From Pseudomonadota bacterium (GTDB lineage: Bacteria; Myxococcota; Myxococcia; Myxococcales; Myxococcaceae): 64,000 nucleotides of DNA. Location of the stretch: the NCBI GenBank assembly GCA_023426545.1, contig JAFAAN010000088.1:1-64000 (forward strand). Reading direction: 5' to 3'. Numbering within the stretch: the first letter of the stretch is position 1; every line of letters starts with the position of its first letter. The position numbers were made by a program, and so were the translations under genes. Shown here piece by piece: positions 54,806-64,000 of the stretch. Under the pieces are notes generated by a model. It did no database searches and was not told the origin of the DNA. It was given only the letters and a program-made list of their open reading frames with translations.

Positions 54806-56197
54806 TCACGTTCCCGAGCGGGGGCCGCCCATTCCCAGGTCCAGTGAGGCCCCTCGGGTGCTCCGGGCGATGCGCGCCTCCAGTCTGAGGACGCGGCGGT
54901 GGTGGTCCGGCGGCGGCTCGGCGGGCGCGGCCAGCCTCGCGTGGTGCAAGGCCCGGGCGAGGTCCTTCAGGGAGTGCTCGTACAGCTTGGCCAGTTGAAG
55001 GTGGAGGGGCGCGGCCTGGTGGCCCTGGGCCGCCTCGAGCGCCCGGTGCAGGTGCGCGGCGGCGGACGTGGCATCCCCCGCCCTGCGGGAGAGCCGGGAG
55101 GCCAGGGCCAGGGCTTCGATGCCCACGACGCCCCGGTCCCCCGCCGCCGCGGCCCGGGCAAAGGCCTGGGCGCGCTCGTAGTCACGGGCCCGGAGGGCCA
55201 CGCCGGCGAAGCCCAGGAGGTCCCTCGGGTCCTCGCCCTGGGGCACCGCCGCCCCCTCCCCCGCTGCCCGGAAGCGGCGCACCAGCTCGCCCAGGAGCGC
55301 CGCCAGGAGGAGCAGGTCGTTGACGTTGTGCTCCAGCACGGGGATCAGCGCCGCGCCGTCCCCCCCGCGCAGGTAGCGGAAGTACAGGTCGGGAATCAGG
55401 GAGCCGTCCACGTCGTCGACGCGGCGGAAACCCAGGACCTGGTCCTCCAGGTGGACCAGCCGCGTGCCGGCACCGCGGTGCTTGAAGACGCGGCGCGCGC
55501 AGTGGAGCAGGTCCAGGTGTGGCAGCTCCGCGGGCGCGGGGACCCGGTTGAGGACGAAGCGGGTGCGCAGCAGCGGCCAGTCGAAGCTCTTGCCGTTGAA
55601 CGTCACCAGGCAGGAGGAGTGGGCCATGCGCTCACCGAGCGCCCGGAGCAGGGGCGCCTCCTCGCCCAGGCGCCGCAGGAAGAGCTGGTGCACCTTGAGC
55701 GAGCGCCCCTCGAACCATGCGAGCCCCACGAGGAAGGGCACCGTGCCCGTCCCCCCCGCGAGGCCCGTGGTCTCCGTGTCAAGGAACAGCATCCGCTGGA
55801 AGTCCACGCCGGCCAGGTCCGCGTGCAGCGCGAGGCTCGCCACCAGGGGGCCCTCCACGTCCAGCGCCGCGGCCAGTGGCGCGGAGCCATGGTGATGCTC
55901 GGGCGGGAGGATGCGCTCGGAGACGTGGACGGTGCCATGCGTCGTGACCCGGGCCTCCACGGGCAGCGGTCCCCGCGGGGGCGGTGGCGCGCTCGGCCGG
56001 CGCGCGGCGGCGAGCCCCTGGCGCTCCGACCAGTCCGACAGCATCCGCCGCAGGCTGTCGATGCGTGGATCGCTCGGGGATGGGACAGCGGCGCTGCCCG
56101 CCGGGGCCTCCTGCGGAGCACGGGCCTCCCCGGAGGGGGACGCCTTGGCTCCAGGGCCCGCGCTCGTCAGTCGCGCCAGCTTGCGCTTCAGGTCCAC
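54806..56197 (-). CDS. mrfB: DEDD-type exonuclease with TPR tail (MrfB/YprB-like)
   Basis: A 463-residue protein like Bacillus subtilis YprB/MrfB, the nuclease of a helicase-nuclease pair for mitomycin C lesion repair. After a Pro/Ala-rich N-terminal region, an RNase H-like fold (about 130-305) shows the DEDD metal ligands Asp140 and Glu142 (F-L-D-T-E-T-T-G-L), Asp206 (F-N-G-K-S-F-D-W-P) and Asp294 (H-N-V-N-D-L-L). The C-terminal part (about 325-440) has TPR-like helices, as in the Bacillus protein. It starts 15 bases after the helicase stop, so the two form an operon. The role in repair is inferred by homology and gene pairing. Confidence 0.9.
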   Translation of the reverse strand: MDLKRKLARLTSAGPGAKASPSGEARAPQEAPAGSAAVPSPSDPRIDSLRRMLSDWSERQGLAAARRPSAPPPPRGPLPVEARVTTHGTVHVSERILPPEHHHGSAPLAAALDVEGPLVASLALHADLAGVDFQRMLFLDTETTGLAGGTGTVPFLVGLAWFEGRSLKVHQLFLRRLGEEAPLLRALGERMAHSSCLVTFNGKSFDWPLLRTRFVLNRVPAPAELPHLDLLHCARRVFKHRGAGTRLVHLEDQVLGFRRVDDVDGSLIPDLYFRYLRGGDGAALIPVLEHNVNDLLLLAALLGELVRRFRAAGEGAAVPQGEDPRDLLGFAGVALRARDYERAQAFARAAAAGDRGVVGIEALALASRLSRRAGDATSAAAHLHRALEAAQGHQAAPLHLQLAKLYEHSLKDLARALHHARLAAPAEPPPDHHRRVLRLEARIARSTRGASLDLGMGGPRSGT

Positions 56198-56212
56198 GGC
56201 CGCGCCTCCCTG

Positions 56213-58630
<2,418 letters not shown>

Positions 58631-58642
58631 GGGCCGGGCACT

Positions 58643-58656
58643 GTACAGACGTGTAC
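58643..58656. promoter_or_regulatory. Perfect palindrome GTACA-N4-TGTAC upstream of mrfA
   Basis: A perfect 5+5 inverted repeat with a four-base spacer sits 13 bases before the mrfA start codon, in the 121-base divergent gap with the permease gene. Its geometry is like that of operator sites for small dimeric repressors, and it differs from the Gram-positive LexA box (GAAC-N4-GTTC). Regulation is inferred only from position and symmetry. Confidence 0.35.
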
Positions 58657-58751
58657 CGGGCCGAACAACGCGGGAGCGCAGCCAACCGCTTTGAGCTCCA
58701 GCGAAATGCCGCCCGGGCGGAGTCGCGGGCGCTGCACTACTGTGCCGCGCC

Positions 58752-59999
58752 GTGGCCCTCGCCATCTTCCTGTTCACCTACGTCTTCATCGCCGGTGCGC
58801 GGCTTCCGTACCTCAAGCTGGACCGCCCGGGGGGCGCGCTGCTGGGCGCCGTGCTGATGGTCGTCCTCGGCCAGGTCACCCCCGCCGAGGTCTACAACCA
58901 CAGCGACAACCCGGAGCGGCGCGCCATCGACGCGGACACGATTGTCCTGCTGCTGGGCATGATGCTGCTGGCGGCCTACATGTCGCAGGCGTCCTTCTTC
59001 CGCAGCGCGGGCGCCTGGGCGGTCCGCAAGGCGCACTCCCCCCGGCGGCTGTTGCTCGCGGTGACCTTCATCTCGGCCGCGCTGTCCGCGTTCCTGGTGA
59101 ACGACACGGTGTGCCTGATGCTCACGCCGCTGGTGCTCGCCACCGTGGAGGATGCGCGCCTGCCGCCCGCGCCGTACCTGCTCGCGGTGTGCATGGGCAG
59201 CAACAGCGGCTCGGTGGCCACGTTCACCGGCAACCCGCAGAACATGCTCATCCAGGGCGCCTCCGGGCTGTCCTACGCCAGCTTCGCGGCGTACATGGCG
59301 CTCCCCGCCCTGCTCTCCACCGCCATCGTCGCCGGCGGCCTCCTGTACCTCTTCCGGCACGACCTGCCGACGCGGCGCTTCGAACCCAACCCACCCCCCC
59401 CGCCCGTGGACCGCAGCCTGCTCGTGCTCACGCTGACGGTGCTGTCGGGGGTCGTCGTGGCCTTCTTCGCCGGGCTGCCCATGAGCTGGAGCGCGCTGGC
59501 CGGCGCCGCCCTGGTGATGGCCCTGTCCCGCCGCGAGCCTCGCGAGGCGCTGGAGCGCGTGGACTGGGTGCTGCTGCTCTTCTTCGCCAGCCTGTTCGTG
59601 GTCGTCTACGGCGTGAACAAGCACGGCTACGCGGATGACATCCGCGCCCTGTTCGCGCCCCTCATGGCCGGCTCCCCGCTGAGGGAGACGCTGGGCTTCG
59701 CGGGGCTGACGCTGGTGGCGTCCAACCTCTTCAGCAACGTGCCCTTCGTCATGCTGGCGAAGACGTGGGTGCCCACGCTGCACGACGCGGAGCTGGGCTG
59801 GCACGTGCTCGCGCTCGGCTCCACGCTCGCGGGCAACCTCACCCTGGTGGGCAGCGTCGCCAACCTCATCGTCTTCGAGGCCGCGCGTGGCCGGGTGAAC
59901 ATGACCTTCCTCAAGTACCTGCGCGTGGGCCTCCCGGTGACGCTGGCCAGCTTCGTCGTGGGCCTGACGGTGCTGCTCCTGGAGCACGCGCTGTTCTGA
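58752..59999 (+). CDS. ArsB/CitM-type anion permease
   Basis: A 415-residue membrane protein with about 11 hydrophobic segments, of the ion transporter superfamily that includes ArsB, CitMHS and SLC13 (PF03600). Signature features are S-A-F-L-V-N-D-T-V-C-L-M-L-T-P (about 113-127), G-S-N-S-G-S-V-A-T-F-T-G-N-P-Q-N-M (about 152-168), and a second repeat with S-N-L-F-S-N-V-P-F-V-M-L and G-N-L-T-L-V-G-S-V-A-N. The GTG start is the only good one in frame after the divergent helicase start. No ars genes are nearby, so arsenite is not specially suggested; a dicarboxylate, citrate or sodium/proton role is possible. Confidence 0.88.
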   Translation: MALAIFLFTYVFIAGARLPYLKLDRPGGALLGAVLMVVLGQVTPAEVYNHSDNPERRAIDADTIVLLLGMMLLAAYMSQASFFRSAGAWAVRKAHSPRRLLLAVTFISAALSAFLVNDTVCLMLTPLVLATVEDARLPPAPYLLAVCMGSNSGSVATFTGNPQNMLIQGASGLSYASFAAYMALPALLSTAIVAGGLLYLFRHDLPTRRFEPNPPPPPVDRSLLVLTLTVLSGVVVAFFAGLPMSWSALAGAALVMALSRREPREALERVDWVLLLFFASLFVVVYGVNKHGYADDIRALFAPLMAGSPLRETLGFAGLTLVASNLFSNVPFVMLAKTWVPTLHDAELGWHVLALGSTLAGNLTLVGSVANLIVFEAARGRVNMTFLKYLRVGLPVTLASFVVGLTVLLLEHALF

Positions 60000-60011
60000 G
60001 GCCGCCGCGCG

Positions 60012-60839
60012 CTATTCGGGATCCGGGTCGGGCAGCTCGCCCGGCGCCAGCCCGTCTTCGGGGAGCCTCGTCGCTTCGAGCGCCGGGGCGCCGGCCTTTC
60101 CGGGGACGACGTCCGTCGCCGCCCGGGCCGCCGGCGGGGCGCCACCGCGGTCCTGGGGCGTCAGGTCCTGCACGAAGATGCGCGCCACGTCGTCCACCAT
60201 GGCCGTCATCGCCTCGCGGAACAGCGCGGGGTTCTTCCCCACCTTGAACGGATCCAGGTGCGGGTGGCCCTGGGAAATCTGGTCCATGGCGAAGGGCCGG
60301 CGCCAGATTTCGTTGCGTCCATCCAGCGTGAACATGCGGCCGTAGCCACGCAGATACGCGCCCGCGTGGCCGTCATCGCTGCGCATGCCGTACTCCTGGA
60401 TGACGAACTCGACGATGGTGTCCGCGCCCAGCGACGCCACGAGGTCATAGTCGGGCGCGTTGGCCGGGACCTCCTCCACCAGGAAGCTCTCCAGCACCGT
60501 GGCCACGCGCGCGGGGTCCACGACGTGCGTCCATGGGTACTCGCGCGGCAGTTGCGACAGGGTGGTGACGCGCAGCCGCTCGGAGATCTCGAAGCGCGTC
60601 ACCGCCTGGAGCAGCTTCACCGTCAGCCGGCGGTCCGCCTCCACGGGTTCCAGCTTCTTGAGCTTGTTCCGGTAAGCCGAGTCCTCGCGGAACACGAGGC
60701 TCTTGGGGCCAGCCCCGTCCTCGATGCGAGAGATGAAGGCCGGACGCCGGACGCGGTCCAGGTCCGAGCCAGCCAGGCGCTGCGACGCACAGGCCGAGAC
60801 GAGCGCCAGTGCGAGAAACGGCAGTATCCGTCGCGTCAT
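60012..60839 (-). CDS. Lipoprotein of unknown function
   Basis: A 275-residue predicted lipoprotein. The ATG at 60839 opens a signal peptide ending V-S-A-C (Cys17). The mature part has mixed alpha/beta composition with no catalytic motif that I can name. An S-L-G-A-D-T-I-V-E-F-V-I-Q-E-Y-G-M segment (about 140-155) resembles outer-membrane lipoproteins in which a curli-assembly-like or ABC-type nucleotide-free fold is found, but I cannot assign one. The last 50 residues are rich in Pro, Ala and Asp and are probably disordered. It converges with the permease gene (12-base gap) and diverges from the MshEN protein gene. Confidence 0.8.
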   Translation of the reverse strand: MTRRILPFLALALVSACASQRLAGSDLDRVRRPAFISRIEDGAGPKSLVFREDSAYRNKLKKLEPVEADRRLTVKLLQAVTRFEISERLRVTTLSQLPREYPWTHVVDPARVATVLESFLVEEVPANAPDYDLVASLGADTIVEFVIQEYGMRSDDGHAGAYLRGYGRMFTLDGRNEIWRRPFAMDQISQGHPHLDPFKVGKNPALFREAMTAMVDDVARIFVQDLTPQDRGGAPPAARAATDVVPGKAGAPALEATRLPEDGLAPGELPDPDPE

Positions 60840-60924
60840 GTGAGAACCGTTGTACCCCATTCCGTTCCCTCACGCTCATCCCCGGCTCCTGGCGGTGCCT
60901 GGCAGGCTGGTATGCTCGTTCGCC

Positions 60925-61695
60925 GTGAAACATCCGCTCACCCCACCTTCCGCACCACTCCCCGGCCGCAAGCGCCGGCTCGGGGAAATCCTCATGGACG
61001 CAGGCCTCCTCACGGAGACCCAGCTGCGCTCCGCCCTCGCCGAGCAGCGCAAGTGGGGTGGCAAGCTGGGACTCACCCTGGTGCAGATGGGCTTCGTGGA
61101 TGAGAGCTCCATGGTTCACGCCTTGTCGCGGCAGCTCGCCATCCCCACGGTGGACCTGGAGAACTTCTCCCCGTCCCCCATGGCGCTCCAGACGCTGCGC
61201 GCGGACATCGCCGAGCGTTACACCGTCTTCCCCACCGCCGCGGACCCGGCGACCAAGACGCTCACCGTCGCCACGGCCGACCCCACCAACGTCGAGGCGT
61301 TCCAGGAGCTGGCCTTCCACAGCGGTCAGCGCCTGCAAGTGGTGGTCGCGAGCGCCTCGTCCATCGAGCGGGCCATCCGCCGCCACTACCACGGCGAAGT
61401 CACCTCCGCGACGGCCAACCCTCTGGCGTTCGGCATGGACGAGCCCACCTTCGAGCTGGCCCCGCCCGCCGAGAGCGAACCCCTGTCGTCGTCCCTCCGC
61501 CCGGCCTCGGTGTCACCCCTGGCTCAGGCGGGGCGTGAAAGCGAGCTGTCCCAGCGCGTGGTCGCGCTGACCCAGCAGGTGGCGGGGCTCGAGCTGATGG
61601 TGGCACAGCAAGCCCGCTCCTTGCGGGCGATGCTGGAGTTGCTGGAGACGCGCGGCCTGGTGACTCGGGACGACTACCTCGCCAAGGTCCGCTGA
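60925..61695 (+). CDS. Free-standing GspE-N/MshEN-domain protein
   Basis: A 256-residue protein made mainly of the N-terminal domain of type II secretion/type IV pilus ATPases (PF05157, about 18-165). It begins L-G-E-I-L-M-D-A-G-L-L-T-E-T-Q-L and has the repeat R-Q-L-A-I-P-T-V-D-L-E. No ATPase domain follows; instead there is a Pro/Ser-rich linker (about 170-205) and a coiled-coil-like C-terminus (about 208-250). Some MshEN domains bind cyclic di-GMP through two R/L-G-x-x-L-x-x-x-x-L-x-x-x-Q-L/x motifs; K-R-R-L-G-E-I-L fits the first, so nucleotide sensing is possible. GTG 60925 starts the conserved part; a longer ATG start at 60850 would add a non-homologous leader. Confidence 0.82.
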   Translation: MKHPLTPPSAPLPGRKRRLGEILMDAGLLTETQLRSALAEQRKWGGKLGLTLVQMGFVDESSMVHALSRQLAIPTVDLENFSPSPMALQTLRADIAERYTVFPTAADPATKTLTVATADPTNVEAFQELAFHSGQRLQVVVASASSIERAIRRHYHGEVTSATANPLAFGMDEPTFELAPPAESEPLSSSLRPASVSPLAQAGRESELSQRVVALTQQVAGLELMVAQQARSLRAMLELLETRGLVTRDDYLAKVR

Positions 61696-61697
61696 AC

Positions 61698-64000
61698 TCA
61701 AACGAGGACGATGTCCTCTTCGACGCCGGTCTCGGAGAGGACGCTCTGGGTGCGACGGAGGCGTTCATCCGTCAGCTCGGAGATCAGGGCCAGGATCTGC
61801 GGGTGACTGGAGATGAGCGCGTCGAAGTCGGCGCGCGGCAACCGCAGCAGCGTGGTGTGTCGCGTGGCGGTGACGGTCGCCGTGGCCGGCGTCTTCTGGA
61901 GGAGTGAAATCTCCCCGAAGACGTCGCCCTCCTTGAGCAGCGTCAGGAGATGGCCGTCCTTGCGCACGTCGACCTCGCCGGACAGCACCACGTAGAGCCC
62001 ATCCGTCACGTCGCCGTCGCGGATGACGACGGTGCCGCGCTCGACGTCTCGCGAGCGGAAGCGCTCCACCAGGGCGCGCCGGTCCTTCCGGCCGAAGAGC
62101 CGGAACAGCTCCGACGTGTTCATGACGTTGGTGAGCATGCGCTGGCGGCAGAACTTCTTGAGCGCCTGCGCCACCTGCGGGTGATTACGGGACAGCTCGG
62201 CGAGCACGCCGGCGGAGATCTCCAGAAGCTGTGTGTCCTCGGCGGCGGACTCGACGGAGGCGGTCCTCGCCGCGCCGGAGAGCAGCGCCATCTCGCCGAA
62301 GAAGGTGCCGCTCTCCAGCGTCGCCAACTCCTGGCGCTGCCCGGCGTCCATCCGGAAGACGCGCGCGGCGCCCTCGCAGATGACGTAGAAGGCGTCGCCG
62401 CGGCTGCCCTGTTCGATGATTCGCTCGCCCACGTCGAAACGCCGGAGCGGGCAGCGCTCGAACAGCTCGATGAACGCTTCGCGCGGAAGGTCCGAGAAGA
62501 GCGGGATGGTGGGGAGCGCCTCCAGCGCGGACGCGTCAGGAGCGGTCTCCTCGGCCAGGCCGTAGACCTCTTCCTCCAGGTTCTCGGCGGCGCCAACCGC
62601 GCGCCCAAGCCCCGCTTGAGCCGCCAGCTCCACCGCGTGCAGCAGCGAGTCGGCTTCGAGCTCCAGCTCGGTGAAGGCGGAGGCGCTCGCTGGCGTCCGG
62701 AGCGACGCGCTGAGCGCCGACGTCAGGTCGTGCCCCGGAAGCGCCGTAGCACCGGGTGCGGGTGGCGGCTCGGCCCGGCGCGCCCGGAGACCGGTGGGCG
62801 CCGCGTCTGGCGCGGATGGTCCGGGAGTGACGGGGGCCGGAGCACCTGCGAGCGGTTTCCGCGCTTGCTGCGGCGCCGCCGCTCCAGGTGCGAGCGGCCC
62901 AGTGGGAACGGGGGCCTGCGAGCCGATGGGCGCCGGCGCTTCCGTCATCGACGGCACGGGAGAAACTGGGACCTGAGAGCCGATGGACGCCGCCGCTTCC
63001 GGTACGGCCGGACCAGCGAGAACGGGGGCCTGCGAGCCGATGGGCGCCGGCGCGTCCGTCACGGACGGCACGGGAGAAACTGGGACCTGCGAGTTGATGG
63101 GCGAGGCCAGGGCCTGCCACCGGCCGCTGTTGGAGACCGTGCGCCCCATGCCAGCCACCGAGGGCACCCGCTGCGACGACCGGGGCGCGAGTCCGGGGGG
63201 CAGTGCGCTGGTCGCAGCGCGTGCGCCTCCGGGCTGCACGGCGGGAATCCGCGTCGCGAGTGGCGGGAGCACGGGCTCACGGACAGCCATTTGCGTCAGC
63301 GGAGGAGCCCCTTGCGTTTGAGTCACCGCCTCGGAGATGGCGGCCTGAAGCGCGCTGCCGGTGCCAACTCCCGTCGCGCCCCCTGCTCCCCGCCCCTCTT
63401 CCGACGACACAGGTGGAACCGCCGGCTCGACCTCGATCGTCAGCTCCAGCGCTGGCGTTCCCTCATCCGCCGCGAGCCCCACATGAACGGAGTGGATGAT
63501 CTCCTCCCCGCCCCTCACGCCGTCGTCCGTGGCGCCAAGGAGGGCGAGCTCCTGGGGCAGCTCGGCGGACAGGTCGACCTTGGCGCCACCTGCCTCCAAG
63601 GGGGCAGGCGCGGCGGCCCTCGCGCCGCTCTCCGGCACGTGTTCGAGAGGGCTCGGCCTCACCGCTGGCGCGCTGGCCACGGGCTGCTCCAGCACGGACG
63701 CTGGCCTGCTCAAGGCGCCATGGGGCCGGGGCCCCATGGGCGTTCCCCGGAGCGCGTACAGATCCGCGAGCATCTGCTGCACCCCTCGGTGCGCCGGGTC
63801 CAGCTCGAGGATGCGCTTGCTCGCGGCGATGGCCCGGGGAAGGAAGCCCTCGCGCGCGAAGCCCTCCGCGGCGGCCTGGTAGGCCGAAACCGCACGGTCC
63901 TTCTGCCCTGCCTTCCCCCACGCGTCTCCCGTGCGGAGGCGTGACTGGTGGTCCTTCGGCTCGGCCCGGCAGTAGTCCTCGTAGAGCTCCGCGGCTTGGG
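61698..64000 (-). CDS. TPR and double cyclic-nucleotide-binding protein (N-terminus outside window)
   Basis: The frame runs off the right edge; 766 residues are visible. The first visible residues are TPR helices (A-A-E-L-Y-E-D-Y, A-Y-Q-A-A-A-E-G-F, L-E-L-D-P-A-H-R-G-V-Q-Q-M-L), so an apparent start at 63782 is internal. A long low-complexity Pro/Ala/Ser linker (about 63.7-62.6 kb) includes 19-residue repeats. Two cyclic-nucleotide-binding (CAP-like) domains follow at about 62.50-62.15 and 62.10-61.76 kb. The first has F-G-E-M-A-L-L-S with A-R-T-A-S in the phosphate-binding cassette. The second has F-G-E-I-S-L-L but T-P-A-T-A in place of the arginine motif, so it may not bind nucleotide. No DNA-binding domain follows. 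It converges with the MshEN gene (2-base gap). Confidence 0.88.
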   Translation of the reverse strand, partial: QAAELYEDYCRAEPKDHQSRLRTGDAWGKAGQKDRAVSAYQAAAEGFAREGFLPRAIAASKRILELDPAHRGVQQMLADLYALRGTPMGPRPHGALSRPASVLEQPVASAPAVRPSPLEHVPESGARAAAPAPLEAGGAKVDLSAELPQELALLGATDDGVRGGEEIIHSVHVGLAADEGTPALELTIEVEPAVPPVSSEEGRGAGGATGVGTGSALQAAISEAVTQTQGAPPLTQMAVREPVLPPLATRIPAVQPGGARAATSALPPGLAPRSSQRVPSVAGMGRTVSNSGRWQALASPINSQVPVSPVPSVTDAPAPIGSQAPVLAGPAVPEAAASIGSQVPVSPVPSMTEAPAPIGSQAPVPTGPLAPGAAAPQQARKPLAGAPAPVTPGPSAPDAAPTGLRARRAEPPPAPGATALPGHDLTSALSASLRTPASASAFTELELEADSLLHAVELAAQAGLGRAVGAAENLEEEVYGLAEETAPDASALEALPTIPLFSDLPREAFIELFERCPLRRFDVGERIIEQGSRGDAFYVICEGAARVFRMDAGQRQELATLESGTFFGEMALLSGAARTASVESAAEDTQLLEISAGVLAELSRNHPQVAQALKKFCRQRMLTNVMNTSELFRLFGRKDRRALVERFRSRDVERGTVVIRDGDVTDGLYVVLSGEVDVRKDGHLLTLLKEGDVFGEISLLQKTPATATVTATRHTTLLRLPRADFDALISSHPQILALISELTDERLRRTQSVLSETGVEEDIVLV
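62890..63115. repeat. In-frame 57-base tandem repeats (19 residues) in the Pro-rich linker
   Basis: A stretch such as AACGGGGGCCTGCGAGCCGA occurs at about 62907 and again at 63021, 114 bases apart, and the following ACGGGAGAAACTGGGACCTG at 62956 and 63070 has the same offset. Protein units are of 19 residues and alternate two types: A-P-A-P-I-G-S-Q-A-P-V and A-A-A-S-I-G-S-Q-V-P-V-S-P-V-P-S. About four units are present. High DNA identity points to recent slippage or duplication. Confidence 0.75.

Noticed and set aside
63782..63784. GTG near 63784 as the start of the cyclic-nucleotide-binding protein.
   Set aside because: The frame upstream stays open to the right edge and encodes good TPR helices, so this codon is internal.

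Overview
The window is high-GC DNA from a myxobacterium, most likely of the Myxococcus/Corallococcus type. The evidence is a DUF2378 gene (a paralogous family known almost only from Myxococcales), many lipoproteins, TPR and cyclic-nucleotide-binding proteins, and strong GC bias at third codon positions. I see no rRNA, tRNA, CRISPR array, insertion sequence or phage gene. No gene-free gap exceeds about 270 bases.

Left 29.4 kb: one uninterrupted minus-strand reading frame fills this region. It starts at GTG 29387 and is still open at the left edge, so at least 9,795 codons are visible. It encodes a secreted giant protein. In order it has a signal peptide, an N-terminal Ig-like region, an array of about 22 Ig-like domains, seven copies of a large module (LVIVD-type propeller, SbsA-type Ig domain, two IPT/TIG domains), more Ig-like and LVIVD segments, and a probable beta-helix at the edge. 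Two divergent parvulin-like lipoproteins lie at its 5' side. The one in line with the giant gene has lost the conserved parvulin histidines; the other keeps them.

31.6-40 kb: mostly envelope and housekeeping genes. They are an SppA protease with an LpxR-type lipid A deacylase, a small membrane protein, RtcA, a secreted CocE/NonD hydrolase, a 67-residue small ORF and a helical lipoprotein.

40-54 kb: an MFS transporter, a YfeH-type SBF-like carrier, the DUF2378 protein and a lipocalin-like protein run on the plus strand. Facing them is a tight minus-strand operon of two GMC flavoprotein oxidoreductases, one with an extra C-terminal domain, and an alpha/beta hydrolase with a cysteine nucleophile. 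Beyond are an ELWxxDGT-repeat lipoprotein, acyl-CoA thioesterase TesB, and a second bile-acid/sodium-symporter family carrier translationally coupled to a probable outer-membrane protein. Together these could handle a hydrophobic alcohol, sterol or acyl substrate, but that is inference.

54-64 kb: SlyD, then a likely mrfA-mrfB operon (helicase and DEDD exonuclease of the mitomycin repair pathway known from Bacillus subtilis) with a small palindrome just upstream of mrfA. An ArsB/CitM-type permease, a lipoprotein, a free-standing GspE-N/MshEN domain protein, and a TPR plus double cyclic-nucleotide-binding protein cut by the right edge complete the window.
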